Shown: one piece after another, positions 15,307-23,618 of the stretch
Layout: each line of letters starts with the position of its first letter
Position numbering within the stretch: the first letter of the stretch is position 1
Source: Planctomycetota bacterium
GTDB taxonomy: Bacteria > Planctomycetota > Phycisphaerae > Phycisphaerales > SM1A02
Length of the DNA stretch: 34,120 bases
Assembly: GCA_022563315.1 (NCBI GenBank)
Contig: JADFNO010000019.1
Coordinates: forward strand, 1-34,120
Direction: 5' to 3'
Made by a program: the position numbers and the translations under genes
The notes under the pieces: generated by a model
Told to the model about the DNA's origin: nothing
Seen by the model: only the letters and a program-made list of their open reading frames with translations
The model's database searches: none

Positions 15307-16539
15307 TCAATCATCCACACCGCGTGGCTCAACAGGCGAGCTGAGCAGGGCCTCGTGCGTCTTGGGGCTGAACCGGCTGCCCAGCAGCGGAAGGCGGCGG
15401 TTCGGATTAGCTTGTTGCGGCAGCAAGGGACGTACGAGCCAGATGACAAACACAGTGATCAGCGAGGCGAGCCACATCATCGGCAGCCATCCCATGAACA
15501 CGACGAAGCTCGTGACCAGCAACACCAACAACGCGGTCGGAATCATCCCCTCCCACGCCAGCCGCATGAGCTGATCGTATCGAAACCGCGGCAACGTCCA
15601 GCGGAGAGCCATGGTCAGGCAGATCATGGCGAAGACCTTGGTCATCACGATGCCGAACTGCAGCAGGATCATGCCGATGCCGCCCGCCATCGGAAGATCA
15701 AGCCCCCATAGCGGATTGATCGACCAACCGCCGAGGAACAGCACCGTGAAGAACGCGCTGCCGACGATCATGTGCCCGTACTCCGCCAGGAAGAACAACA
15801 CCCACTTCATCGAGGAATACTCGGTGTGGAATCCGCCGACGAGCTCGGTCTCCGCCTCCGCCAGATCAAAGGGGAGCCGGTTGGTCTCCGCGAGCATGCA
15901 GATATAAAACAGCAACGCCGCGATCGGCTGGTGAATCAAGAACCACTGCCCCTGAAGCTGCTGCTCGATCATCTCGTCGGGGCGAACGGTGCCGGCGGTG
16001 AGGATCAAGGTCAGGATGGCGAGGCCCATCGGTATCTCGTAGCTGACCATCTGCGCCGAGGCGCGGAGGCCGCCGAAGAACGAGTACTTGTTGTTCGACG
16101 ACCAGCCGGCCAGGGCCAGGCCGTATACCCCCAGCGACGTGATCGCCACGAGGTAGACGACGCCGATGTTGACGTTGGCGACCGTGATCTCGACTGTCTC
16201 GGAGCCGATCTGGAGCGTGCCCGCCCACGGGATGATCGCGAAACTGATCAGGGCGGGGATGAGCGCGAACGCCGGGGCCAGGATGAACAACACGCGGTCA
16301 GCCCGAGTGGGAATGAAATCCTCCTTGACAATCAACTTGATCGCATCGGCGATGGGTTGCAGCAGGCCCAGCGGCCCCACGCGATTGGGTCCGCACCGAT
16401 CCTGCATCCACGCGGAGAGCTTGCGCTCCAGCAGCACCAGGTACAGTGCTCCCACCGCGATGAGATGGATGATCACGAGGATCACCCCCACGGAGACGAT
16501 CAACTGAAGCGTGATGAACTCAGGGAGCCAGTCGGGCAT
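15307..16539 (-). CDS. nuoH: NADH-quinone oxidoreductase subunit H (complex I)
   Basis: NuoH is the membrane subunit of complex I that lines the quinone site next to the peripheral arm. The 410-residue protein is strongly hydrophobic with about eight or nine membrane helices, and has both family signatures: LLERKLSAWMQDRCGPNRVG with LLQPIADAIKLIVKED (about 36-75), and LAETNRLPFDLAEAETELVG with GFHTEYSS (about 218-245). It is longer than the roughly 325 residues of the E. coli protein, mainly through a hydrophilic C-terminal tail after WLVRPLLPQQ. No other nuo gene is in the window; its neighbours are carB upstream and arsS downstream. TACACT lies 9 nt before the ATG, so the leader would be only a few bases. 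A detached nuoH means the other complex I subunits must be encoded elsewhere. Confidence 0.96.
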   Translation of the reverse strand: MPDWLPEFITLQLIVSVGVILVIIHLIAVGALYLVLLERKLSAWMQDRCGPNRVGPLGLLQPIADAIKLIVKEDFIPTRADRVLFILAPAFALIPALISFAIIPWAGTLQIGSETVEITVANVNIGVVYLVAITSLGVYGLALAGWSSNNKYSFFGGLRASAQMVSYEIPMGLAILTLILTAGTVRPDEMIEQQLQGQWFLIHQPIAALLFYICMLAETNRLPFDLAEAETELVGGFHTEYSSMKWVLFFLAEYGHMIVGSAFFTVLFLGGWSINPLWGLDLPMAGGIGMILLQFGIVMTKVFAMICLTMALRWTLPRFRYDQLMRLAWEGMIPTALLVLLVTSFVVFMGWLPMMWLASLITVFVIWLVRPLLPQQANPNRRLPLLGSRFSPKTHEALLSSPVEPRGVDD

Positions 16540-16548
16540 GGGGCGGGC

Positions 16549-16554
16549 AGTGTA
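16549..16554 (-). promoter_or_regulatory. -10-like TACACT nine bases before nuoH ATG
   Basis: The complement of 16549-16554 is TACACT inside GATACACT, ending 9 nt before the nuoH ATG (16539). No ribosome-binding site is visible. The expected transcript would have a 5' leader of about 0-3 nt. It also shows that nuoH need not be read from carB, which lies 93 bp upstream. Confidence 0.4.
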
Positions 16555-16632
16555 TCAGCTTGGTTCAAGTTGGTCCGGACGTCGAAACCGCTCTGGCCCC
16601 GTCCTGAAACGGCACGCGGCGCAACGCCACGG

Positions 16633-19600
16633 TCATCGGTTCTTCGCCGCCTCTTGTGCAGATCCCGCTTGTGCCTGGACCGTCTGGATATCGAGCGCGT
16701 CTTGGGAGCGGCCGGGCTCGTGGCTTGGAAAGTAATCCTGCAGCGCAGCCACCGACCACGCCCCCGCCCGCAGAGCCACGATCGCCTTGACCACCGCGTT
16801 AGCGCCCGTGATGGTGGTGATCATCGGCACCCCAGCTCGAACCGCGGTGGCTCGAATCTTCCCCTCGTCGGTGTGAGCGCCCTTTCGCGTCGGCGTGTTG
16901 ATGATGAGGTGAATCTCGCGGTTGGCGATCTTGTCCAGAATGTTCGGACGCGCCCCCTCCGAGATCTTCCGCAGCAGGACTGTGTCCACCGAGTATTCAT
17001 GCAGAAGCTCGTGCGTGCCCTTGGTCGTGAAGACTGTGAACCCCAGCGACACCAACGTCCGCGTGAACTGTACGCAATGCGATTTGTCGGAATCTCGCAC
17101 CGATAGAAAGACGTTGCCCTGCGTCGGCAGCTCGATTCCGGCCCCCATCTGCGCCTTCGCCAGGGCGATGTGAAGTGATCGATCCATGCCCATTACTTCC
17201 CCGGTCGAGCGCATCTCAGGGCCGAGGATCACATCCACCCCCGGAAATCGCGCGAAGGGAAAGACCGACTCTTTCACCGAGAAGAACCCCGCATCCGGGA
17301 TTTCCTTCACGCCAAGCTCCGTCAGCGACGCGCCCATCATCACCTTCGCCGCGACGCGGGCCCACGACTGGCCTTTGGCTTTCGAGACGAACGGCACCGT
17401 GCGCGAGGCCCGTGGGTTCACTTCCAGGATATAGACCTCGTCGTTCTTGACCGCCATCTGCACGTTCATCAAGCCGCGGACCTTGAGGCGCTCCGCCAAG
17501 CGACGCGCAATGTCCTTGATCTGATCGACCACTACCGGTCGAAGCGAGTAGGGCGGGATCGTGCACGCCGAGTCGCCGGAGTGAATCCCCGCTTCCTCGA
17601 TGTGCTCCATCACCCCGCAGATCAGCGCTCGTGGCTCGTACTCCGACCCCTCCGTGCCTTCGTGCCTCCGTGCCTCTGTGCCTTCCCCAAAATCCCCCAC
17701 CACATCGACATCGACTTCGATCGCTTCCGAGAGGAACCGGTCGATGAGCACCGGCGCATCGGCCAGGTCGGACACATCGACGGCGGTGCGCATGTATCGC
17801 CGCAGTGACACTTCGTCGAAGCAGGTTTCCATCCCGCGCCCACCCAGGACATAGCTCGGGCGAACCAGCACCGGATACCCGATTCGAGTCGCCACACTGA
17901 CCGCCTCGTCCAGCGAATAGGCGATGCCGTTGTACGGCTGGGTCATCCCCAGTTCTTCAAGCATCACCTTGAACCGATCTCGATCCTCCGCCAAGTCGAT
18001 CGAATCCAGGGCCGTGCCGATGAGGGGAACACCCGCGGCCACGAGGCCGTGCGCGAGGTTCAGCGGCGTCTGCCCGCCGAACTGCACAATGCAGCCCGCC
18101 ACCTTGCCGCTTCGATCCGGGACGTCGATCCCCCCGCCGTTGAGCCGCTCGACCACGTTCAGCGTATCTTCCAGCGTCAACGGCTCGAAGAACAGGAGGT
18201 CCGATGTGTCGTAATCCGTGCTCACCGTCTCCGGATTCGAGTTGATCATCACCGACTCGAATCCCATTTCCCGGCAGGCGAACGCAGCCTGGCAGCAGCA
18301 GTAGTCAAACTCGATGCCCTGGCCGATGCGGTTCGGCCCGCCCCCGAGGATGATGATCTTGCGGCGATCGGTGACGCGGATTTCATCCTCGCAGACAACG
18401 CCGGGCAAGCCCGGGGCTATATATGGTGTTTCGTACGTCGAGTAGTAGTACGGCGTCAGGGCTTCGAACTCGGCGGCGCAGGTGTCCACCAGCTTGTACA
18501 CCGGCTCGATCTTGAGACGCTTGCGGTGATCGCGGACTTGCAGAATCGTGTCCGTCGAAATCCCATCGAGATACACATACGCCAACTGCGGATCGGAATA
18601 GCCCAACTGCTTGGCTTTGAACAAGACGTCGCGGGGCAGATCGTCGAGTCGCTCATATAAGAAAAGCTCGTCCTCGAACTCGACGAGTTGCTGGATCTGA
18701 TCCAAGAACCACGGGTCGATGTGCGTCAAGGCCGCGATGCGGTCGATCGACCATCCCATCTTCATCGCGTAGCGGACGAAGTAGAGCCGGCCCTGGCTCG
18801 GGACGCTGAGCTTGCGCATCAGCGTTTCCTCGGGAATGGGCCAGACGACTCTGGAACCATCGGCGGCGACGAGGGGATCGGATTCAGTCGGCCCAACCCG
18901 GGCGGCGGCTCGTTTGGCCAAGAGCCAATGATCGTTGCGATCCAGCCCCAACCCGAAGCGCTTTACCTCCATGGACCGGATCGCCTTTTGCAGGCTCTCC
19001 TTGAATGTTCGGCCGATGCTCATCGCCTCGCCGACCGATTTCATCTGCGTGGTAAGGGTCTCGTCGGCTTCGGGGAACTTCTCGAAGGTCCAGCGCGGCA
19101 TCTTGGTGACGACGTAGTCGATCGACGGCTCAAAGCACGCGCTGGTCGTGCCCGTGACATCGTTCCGCAGCTCGTCCAGCGTGTACCCCACCGCGAGCTT
19201 GGCCGCGATGCGGGCGATGGGGAACCCCGTGGCCTTGGACGCCAGGGCGGAGCTGCGCGACACGCGCGGATTCATCTCGACGACGACCATCTCGCCGTCG
19301 CGCGGGTTGACGGCAAACTGGACGTTGGAGCCGCCCGTATCGACGCCGATCGCTCGCATGATGGCGATCGCCGCGTCTCGCATTCGTTGGTATTCCTTGT
19401 CCGTCAACGTCTGGATTGGGGCCACGGTGATCGAGTCGCCCGTATGGACGCCCATCGCGTCGATATTCTCGATGCCGCAGACAATCACACAGTTGTCCTT
19501 GCGGTCGCGAACGACTTCCAGCTCGAACTCCTTCCACCCGATGACGGACTGATCGATCTCGATCTGGCCGATCATGGAGGCGTCGATCCCACGCTGGACC

Positions 19601-20187
19601 AGGTCCTCAAATTCGTCGCGGTTGTAGGCGATGCCGCCGCCGGCCCCCCCCATCGTGAACGCGGGGCGGAGGATCACGGGCAGACCGATCTCGTCAAGAA
19701 ACCGCCAGGCTTCGTCCAGATTGGTCACCGTCAGCGCCCGTGGCAGCCGCAGGCCGATCGACTTGATCACCGCGATGAACTTCTCGCGATTCTCGGCCCG
19801 GTCGATCGCCTCCCGCGTGGCCCCGATCATCTCGATCCCGAACTTCGCCAAGGTCCCGTCGTCATACAACGCACAAGCGGTGTTCAAGGCGATCTGGCCG
19901 CCCAGGGTCGGCAGCAGGGCATCGATCGGTGTGCCGTTGGCCTTCTCCTTGGCGATGATCTTGGTGACCGCTTCGAGCGTGATCGGCTCGATGTACGTGC
20001 GGTCGGAGAACTCCGGGTCGGTCATGATCGTCGCTGGGTTGGAGTTGACCAGCACGATGCGGTAGCCGTCCTCCCGCAAGGCCTTGCACGCCTGGGTCCC
20101 TGAATAGTCAAACTCACAGGCCTGGCCAATGATAATCGGCCCGGAACCCAGGATCAGAATCGTGCTGATGTCATCGCGTCGGGGCAT
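16633..20187 (-). CDS. carB: Carbamoyl-phosphate synthase large subunit
   Basis: CarB makes carbamoyl phosphate from bicarbonate, two ATP and ammonia passed from CarA, for arginine and pyrimidine synthesis. The 1184-residue protein has the duplicated layout: a first synthetase half starting [19 protein letters not shown] with the ATP-grasp box [12 protein letters not shown], a central oligomerisation region, a second half starting [19 protein letters not shown] with ATP-grasp box [11 protein letters not shown], and a C-terminal MGS-like allosteric domain (about 1030-1170). It is about 110 residues longer than the E. coli protein. Part of the excess is an insertion near residues 834-851 of the second ATP-grasp domain ([18 protein letters not shown]), encoded by a tandem 8-bp repeat where E. 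coli has only a few residues. All main motifs are intact. carA is not in the window. TATTGT lies about 30 nt before the ATG. Confidence 0.97.
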   Translation of the reverse strand: MPRRDDISTILILGSGPIIIGQACEFDYSGTQACKALREDGYRIVLVNSNPATIMTDPEFSDRTYIEPITLEAVTKIIAKEKANGTPIDALLPTLGGQIALNTACALYDDGTLAKFGIEMIGATREAIDRAENREKFIAVIKSIGLRLPRALTVTNLDEAWRFLDEIGLPVILRPAFTMGGAGGGIAYNRDEFEDLVQRGIDASMIGQIEIDQSVIGWKEFELEVVRDRKDNCVIVCGIENIDAMGVHTGDSITVAPIQTLTDKEYQRMRDAAIAIMRAIGVDTGGSNVQFAVNPRDGEMVVVEMNPRVSRSSALASKATGFPIARIAAKLAVGYTLDELRNDVTGTTSACFEPSIDYVVTKMPRWTFEKFPEADETLTTQMKSVGEAMSIGRTFKESLQKAIRSMEVKRFGLGLDRNDHWLLAKRAAARVGPTESDPLVAADGSRVVWPIPEETLMRKLSVPSQGRLYFVRYAMKMGWSIDRIAALTHIDPWFLDQIQQLVEFEDELFLYERLDDLPRDVLFKAKQLGYSDPQLAYVYLDGISTDTILQVRDHRKRLKIEPVYKLVDTCAAEFEALTPYYYSTYETPYIAPGLPGVVCEDEIRVTDRRKIIILGGGPNRIGQGIEFDYCCCQAAFACREMGFESVMINSNPETVSTDYDTSDLLFFEPLTLEDTLNVVERLNGGGIDVPDRSGKVAGCIVQFGGQTPLNLAHGLVAAGVPLIGTALDSIDLAEDRDRFKVMLEELGMTQPYNGIAYSLDEAVSVATRIGYPVLVRPSYVLGGRGMETCFDEVSLRRYMRTAVDVSDLADAPVLIDRFLSEAIEVDVDVVGDFGEGTEARRHEGTEGSEYEPRALICGVMEHIEEAGIHSGDSACTIPPYSLRPVVVDQIKDIARRLAERLKVRGLMNVQMAVKNDEVYILEVNPRASRTVPFVSKAKGQSWARVAAKVMMGASLTELGVKEIPDAGFFSVKESVFPFARFPGVDVILGPEMRSTGEVMGMDRSLHIALAKAQMGAGIELPTQGNVFLSVRDSDKSHCVQFTRTLVSLGFTVFTTKGTHELLHEYSVDTVLLRKISEGARPNILDKIANREIHLIINTPTRKGAHTDEGKIRATAVRAGVPMITTITGANAVVKAIVALRAGAWSVAALQDYFPSHEPGRSQDALDIQTVQAQAGSAQEAAKNR
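17649..17680. repeat. Four tandem 8-bp units inserted in frame in carB
   Basis: On plus the sequence is four units of CCTYYGTG in a row (CCTCCGTG, CCTTCGTG, CCTCCGTG, CCTCTGTG); on the coding strand the unit is CACRRAGG. Because 8 is not a multiple of 3, the units are read in different frames, giving the low-complexity peptide EARRHEGTE. Aligned from memory with E. coli CarB, the surrounding protein is conserved on both sides (DVDVVGD before, ALICGVMEH after), so the repeat sits in a surface loop of the second ATP-grasp domain. Confidence 0.8.
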
Positions 20188-20292
20188 GGTGCGTCAGCGC
20201 AAACTCCGTGACAATAGCCCTCATCCCGCGATCACTCCACGGTCTTTTGACTTTGTTGGAAGGTACGAGCGGATAGGCTCTGCCTGATGAAA

Positions 20293-20357
20293 AGTGGGAC
20301 GGGCATCTCGCCCGTCTGCAAGAGCAAAAAAACGACGGGCTGGAAGCCCGTCCCACT
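20293..20357. repeat. REP-like palindromic element with two identical hairpins
   Basis: The ends are a perfect 12-bp inverted repeat, AGTGGGACGGGC (20293-20304) and GCCCGTCCCACT (20346-20357). Inside are two hairpins with the same 7-bp stem, GACGGGC/GCCCGTC, and 5-nt loops (20298-20316 and 20334-20352), joined by an A-rich linker with seven A. The element can fold as one long arm or two hairpins. This is the organisation of bacterial interspersed mosaic or REP elements and suggests a dispersed, RAYT-mobilised repeat. Only one copy is seen here. Confidence 0.7.
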
Positions 20358-20398
20358 AAGATCGAAGGGCACTCTTTTGATCCATCAGACAGAACCTA

Positions 20399-20445
20399 GG
20401 CCCTCTGCCACGAGCGTGGGCGAGGTTCCGGCCCCTTAGAGGGCC
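20399..20445. repeat. 8-bp inverted repeat upstream of plsC
   Basis: GGCCCTCT (20399-20406) pairs with AGAGGGCC (20438-20445), with a 31-nt loop. It lies about 50 nt before the plsC start. It may be transcript structure or chance; no function is assigned. Confidence 0.3.
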
Positions 20446-20491
20446 CGGTGTTTGACAACGCACCTCCACCGCCGGACGGTACCACCGCGTC

Positions 20492-21286
20492 ATGACCCCG
20501 CTGCTGATCGTCATTTTCGCCGTTACCGGCTGGATCGCCCTGACCCTCGGTCTGAAGTGGGCCGGGGTATGGCTTTTTTCCCATGGACCGGGGGGCGATT
20601 CGGTGACGGGGCTGATGGCTTTAGCGACCCAGGTGTACAGCCGTCTGATGCATCGGGCCCAGTACGAGGGACTCAAACACGTACCGCAAACGAATCAACC
20701 GGGAGGCCTGATTGTGGTTTCCAATCACGGAAGCCCGATCGATCCGGTGCTGATCCAGTCCGCCTGCGGCTTCGTGGTCCGCTGGATGATGGCGGGCGAC
20801 ATGATGATCCCCCAATTGGGCTGGCTGTGGCGTCACCAACGAATGATCCCGGTGGCCCGAGATGGCCGCGACCTCGGCCCGGCGCGGGAGGCGATCCGGC
20901 ATGTCCAGGCTGGGGGTGTCCTGGGGGTTTTTCCCGAAGGGGCGCTCGTTCGACCGCGCGAACAGATCCGCCCCTTCCTTCCCGGGGTCGGCTTCATGAT
21001 CGCCAAGACCCGCGCGCCGGTGCTGCTATTGTGGCTAAGCGGCACGCCGGAGGCGACCCATCTGGGGTCGGCCCTCACCACCCGCAGCCACGCCCGAGTC
21101 AGGTTCATCGACCGTCTGGAGTTTGGCGACGAGCGCGATCCGGCCGCGATCACCCAGACGCTTCGTCGCCTGATGGCTGAAGCGACCGGCTGGCCGCTGT
21201 GCGACGAGCCGCTGGCGCCGGCTCCGGTTGAGGTAGTCGATCCGTTTGGCGCGCCTCAGCCCCCAGATTCTGACGCCGTTTCTTGA
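20492..21286 (+). CDS. PlsC-family 1-acyl-sn-glycerol-3-phosphate acyltransferase
   Basis: This enzyme acylates lysophosphatidic acid or a related lysophospholipid at the inner membrane, the second step of phospholipid synthesis. The 264-residue protein has an N-terminal hydrophobic segment (about 4-30) and the acyltransferase blocks: VVSNHGSPIDP, which fits the catalytic HX4D motif, RHQRMIPVARDG as block II, and GVFPEGALV (the usual FPEG) as block III, followed by PGVGFMIAKTRAPVLLLWL as block IV. The C-terminal 40 residues are Pro/acidic and not conserved in type. TACCAC, an imperfect form of the TACNNT motif, lies 6 nt before the ATG; there is no Shine-Dalgarno sequence. Downstream on the same strand is ruvA. 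The acyl acceptor is inferred from the family. Confidence 0.88.
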   Translation: MTPLLIVIFAVTGWIALTLGLKWAGVWLFSHGPGGDSVTGLMALATQVYSRLMHRAQYEGLKHVPQTNQPGGLIVVSNHGSPIDPVLIQSACGFVVRWMMAGDMMIPQLGWLWRHQRMIPVARDGRDLGPAREAIRHVQAGGVLGVFPEGALVRPREQIRPFLPGVGFMIAKTRAPVLLLWLSGTPEATHLGSALTTRSHARVRFIDRLEFGDERDPAAITQTLRRLMAEATGWPLCDEPLAPAPVEVVDPFGAPQPPDSDAVS

Positions 21287-21346
21287 GATTGGTCGGCGAC
21301 CGAGCGAAACCGGCCAGGCCCCACTGTCACGGTGCAGACCATCCGG

Positions 21347-21352
21347 TACGAT
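21347..21352 (+). promoter_or_regulatory. -10-like TACGAT six bases before ruvA ATG
   Basis: TACGAT ends exactly 6 nt before the ATG at 21359, and no ribosome-binding site precedes it. This fits the leaderless arrangement of rarA, radA, the methyltransferase and the RAYT gene, and supports the ATG at 21359 over an in-frame GTG at 21332. Confidence 0.45.
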
Positions 21353-21358
21353 GCCGTG

Positions 21359-22000
21359 ATGATCTGCCGCATCGAGGGTGAACTGGTGGCGGCTCAGGAC
21401 GGCCGTGTCGAGCTTGCCTGTGGGGCGCTGACGTATGAACTGATGGTGCCCGCCGTCGAGCAGCAACCGCTCAGCGGATCGCTCGGCACCCGGATCGAGT
21501 TTTACACCCTGCACGTGCTGGAGAGCCAGGGCCAAGGCGCGGTGTATGTGCCCCGGCTCTTTGGGTTTCGATCGGCCCAGCAGCGGGCCTTTTTCGAGCT
21601 GCTGACCACCGTCAAGGGACTGGGTTCGCGCAAGGCCCTACGAGCGATGCGCTTGCCCCATCAGGTCATCGCCCAGGCGATCGCGGCCAAGGACGTTCAA
21701 CTCCTCACCTCCTTGCCGGAGATCGGCAAACGCAGAAGCGAAACGATCGTGGCCCAGCTCCACGGCAAAGTGGAGGGCTTTCTTGAGCTCAAACCGTCGG
21801 CGAGCTCGACCGATCCGAATTCGTCGGCCGAGCCGAGCACCAGTGCGATGATCAGTGACGCGCTGGCCGCGCTGTGCCAACTCGGTGAATCGAACCTCGA
21901 AGCCCACGGGCTCATCGAACGAGCCTTGGCCGTCGATCCCGGCCTGGATTCCGCCGACGCCCTGGTAACGGCCGCCTACCGTCTCAAGGAGCCGGCGTGA
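21359..22000 (+). CDS. ruvA: Holliday junction branch migration protein RuvA
   Basis: RuvA binds Holliday junctions as a tetramer and loads the RuvB motor. The 213-residue product begins MICRIEGELVAAQDGRVEL, the N-terminal OB fold of the family. Domain II has the two helix-hairpin-helix motifs: TVKGLGSRKALRAM and LTSLPEIGKRRSETIVAQL. A Ser/Pro-rich linker (about 145-165) leads to the small domain III that contacts RuvB (ISDALAALCQLGESNLEA...). The length is typical. The second hairpin has RRSETIV where many RuvA have KKTAERIV, a mild divergence. It is not next to ruvB or ruvC; ruvX lies 1.2 kb downstream after manC. Confidence 0.93.
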   Translation: MICRIEGELVAAQDGRVELACGALTYELMVPAVEQQPLSGSLGTRIEFYTLHVLESQGQGAVYVPRLFGFRSAQQRAFFELLTTVKGLGSRKALRAMRLPHQVIAQAIAAKDVQLLTSLPEIGKRRSETIVAQLHGKVEGFLELKPSASSTDPNSSAEPSTSAMISDALAALCQLGESNLEAHGLIERALAVDPGLDSADALVTAAYRLKEPA

Positions 22001-22031
22001 CGCTGCCTGCGGTTTCGGACACAATGCGGGT

Positions 22032-22055
22032 AATCGTCCGCCCGGCGGGACGATT
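22032..22055 (+). other. Hairpin between ruvA and manC
   Basis: AATCGTCC (22032-22039) pairs perfectly with GGACGATT (22048-22055) around an 8-nt GC loop. It lies after the ruvA stop and 12 nt before the manC ATG. It lacks a T tract, so it is either a weak terminator for ruvA or a stem in the manC leader. Confidence 0.4.
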
Positions 22056-22067
22056 TGAGAACCGACC

Positions 22068-23147
22068 ATGCGCTATGCGATGATCATGGCGGGGGGCGCA
22101 GGCACACGACTCTGGCCGATGAGTCGGCGCGATCGGCCCAAGCAGTTGATTCCGCTGATCGATGGCCGATCACTGCTGAGCCTGGCCGTCGACCGCCTCG
22201 AGGGTGTCGTAGAGCCCGACCGCCGGCTGCTGTGTACGAGTGAGGCGCATCGCGCGCTCATTCACGAGGTGCTGCCGGGTTTCACCGATGAGCAGATTCT
22301 CGGCGAGCCGATGGGGCGCGACACCGTCAACGCCATCGGCTTCACGGCCGCGGTGCTCGCCAAGCAAGACCCCGACGCTGTGTTCGCCGTGCTGACCGCG
22401 GACCACATCATCGAACCGCAAGACGAGTTCCGGCGAAAAGTCATCCTGGGCTTTGAGCTGGTGGAACAAGATCCGACGCGCTTTGTGACCTTTTCCATCA
22501 TGGCCACGCATCCCTCCACCGCCTACGGCTATGTGGAGCGCGGCGCTGCCATCCCCGGGTTCCAGGCTGCTTACATCGCCAAGCGCTTTGTCGAGAAGCC
22601 GGATGCCAAGACCGCACAGCAGTATCTCGACGCGGGAACGTTCGGATGGAACGGCGGCATGTTCGTCTTTGCGGCCAAGCAGTTCCTCGAAGCGCTGCAA
22701 TGGTTCAAGGGCGCCTCGTACGAAGGCGTCAACCGCATCGGTGAGGCTTGGGGCACGCCCAGACAGCAGGCTGTGCTCGAAGAGGTGTACCCCAAGCTGC
22801 CCAAGATCAGCGTTGACTACGCGGTCATGGAGCGAGCCGCACAGGACGAGCGCATCACGGTCTGCACCGTCGCGATGGGCGTGTGGTGGATGGACGTCGG
22901 CTCGTGGCCAAGCTTCGGTGAAACGCTGACCGAAGATCAGCACGGCAACCGAACCAACGCACGCACCACGCACCTGGACTCGCGCCGCGTCCTGGCTGTC
23001 TCCGACGATCCGAATCACACCATTACAACCGTCGGCTGCACCGATCTGGTCATCATCCACACCAAGGACGCGACGCTGGTCTGCCCGCTCTCACAAACCC
23101 AGCGCGTCAAGGAGCTCGCCCAAGAAGTGGACGAGTCGTTGCGGTGA
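22068..23147 (+). CDS. manC: Mannose-1-phosphate guanylyltransferase
   Basis: This enzyme makes GDP-mannose from mannose-1-phosphate and GTP for surface polysaccharide or glycoprotein synthesis. The 359-residue protein begins with the nucleotidyltransferase signature AGGAGTRLWPMSR followed by RPKQLIPL (about 8-30), and has the LGEPMGRDTVNAIG segment, the VLTADHII metal-binding region, and the sugar-phosphate motif FVEKPD (about 188-193) with GWNGGMFVF. It lacks the C-terminal isomerase domain of bifunctional ManC/AlgA, so it is the short single-function form. The neighbours ruvA and ruvX are unrelated in function. The ATG has no clear Shine-Dalgarno site; a hairpin lies just upstream. Confidence 0.94.
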   Translation: MRYAMIMAGGAGTRLWPMSRRDRPKQLIPLIDGRSLLSLAVDRLEGVVEPDRRLLCTSEAHRALIHEVLPGFTDEQILGEPMGRDTVNAIGFTAAVLAKQDPDAVFAVLTADHIIEPQDEFRRKVILGFELVEQDPTRFVTFSIMATHPSTAYGYVERGAAIPGFQAAYIAKRFVEKPDAKTAQQYLDAGTFGWNGGMFVFAAKQFLEALQWFKGASYEGVNRIGEAWGTPRQQAVLEEVYPKLPKISVDYAVMERAAQDERITVCTVAMGVWWMDVGSWPSFGETLTEDQHGNRTNARTTHLDSRRVLAVSDDPNHTITTVGCTDLVIIHTKDATLVCPLSQTQRVKELAQEVDESLR

Positions 23148-23150
23148 GGA

Positions 23151-23190
23151 AGGTGGTGGTTCGTTGTTGGTGGTTAGTTATTGGTGGTTG
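23151..23190. repeat. GT-rich direct repeats between manC and ruvX
   Basis: TTGGTGGTT occurs at 23167-23175 and again at 23181-23189, a 14-nt period, preceded by a degenerate copy (GGTGGTTCGTTG, 23155-23166). The strand asymmetry (G and T only, apart from a few bases) is striking against the GC-rich surroundings. It lies in the 60-bp gap before ruvX. Such TTGGTGGTTAGTTA arrays look like dispersed intergenic repeats; the function is unknown. Confidence 0.55.
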
Positions 23191-23207
23191 AATTGGGGAA
23201 GGTGTGC

Positions 23208-23618
23208 ATGCGCTTCTTGGCGATCGATCTTGGGGACAAACGAACGGGACTGGCGATCGGCGACGACGAGACGAAAATCGCCTCGCCCTTGACGGTGATC
23301 GAAATCGTGCGCGGTGATGCGCTGATCGACGCGATCGGAAATTCGATCAAAGACCATGCGCCCGACGCGATCGTCCTCGGCCTTCCGCTGAATATGGACG
23401 GCACCGAGGGCCCGCAAGCGAAGCTGGTCCGTGAGTTCGGCGAGCAGTTGCACAAGTGCTGCGGGCTCGAAGTTCATTACCACGATGAACGGCTGACGAG
23501 CTTCGCCGCCGATCAACAGATGGCCCGCACCGGCCGGACCCACAAACAGAAGAAGCGATTGCGCGACGCCCTCGCCGCCGCCGAAATCCTGCGGGATTTC
23601 TTGAGCGACCGTGATTGA
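23208..23618 (+). CDS. ruvX: RuvX/YqgF-family Holliday junction resolvase-like nuclease
   Basis: The YqgF family has an RNase H fold and is tied to Holliday junction resolution and to 5' maturation of pre-16S rRNA. The 136-residue product starts MRFLAIDLGDKRTGLAIGD, containing the first catalytic Asp in DLGxKRTG. It continues with AIVLGLPLNMDG, the HDERLTS motif with the acidic residue, and a C-terminal KRLRDALAAAEIL helix carrying the last Asp. The ATG at 23208 is chosen because the protein starts at the first strand as in relatives and GGGGAAGG precedes it by 6 nt; in-frame upstream codons lie in the GT repeat. Its last 8 bases overlap the start of a membrane-protein gene, so the two are probably translated together. 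Confidence 0.93.
   Translation: MRFLAIDLGDKRTGLAIGDDETKIASPLTVIEIVRGDALIDAIGNSIKDHAPDAIVLGLPLNMDGTEGPQAKLVREFGEQLHKCCGLEVHYHDERLTSFAADQQMARTGRTHKQKKRLRDALAAAEILRDFLSDRD

Larger units (their letters stand above)
20188..20491. other. 304-bp divergent intergenic region between carB and plsC
   Basis: This gap holds the carB promoter region (TATTGT on minus, about 30 nt before the carB ATG), a 65-bp REP-like palindromic element at 20293-20357, an 8-bp inverted repeat at 20399-20445, and a TTGACA at 20452-20457 that lacks a -10 at normal distance (the nearest candidate, TACCAC at 20480-20485, is 22 nt away). No ORF is supported. Confidence 0.45.

Noticed and set aside
15772-17106. 444-codon plus-strand ORF
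   Set aside because: It is antisense to nuoH and the 3' part of carB; a charged low-complexity product with no recognisable domain.
18688-20103. 471-codon plus-strand ORF
   Set aside because: It is antisense to carB, whose ATP-grasp motifs are intact in the other strand.
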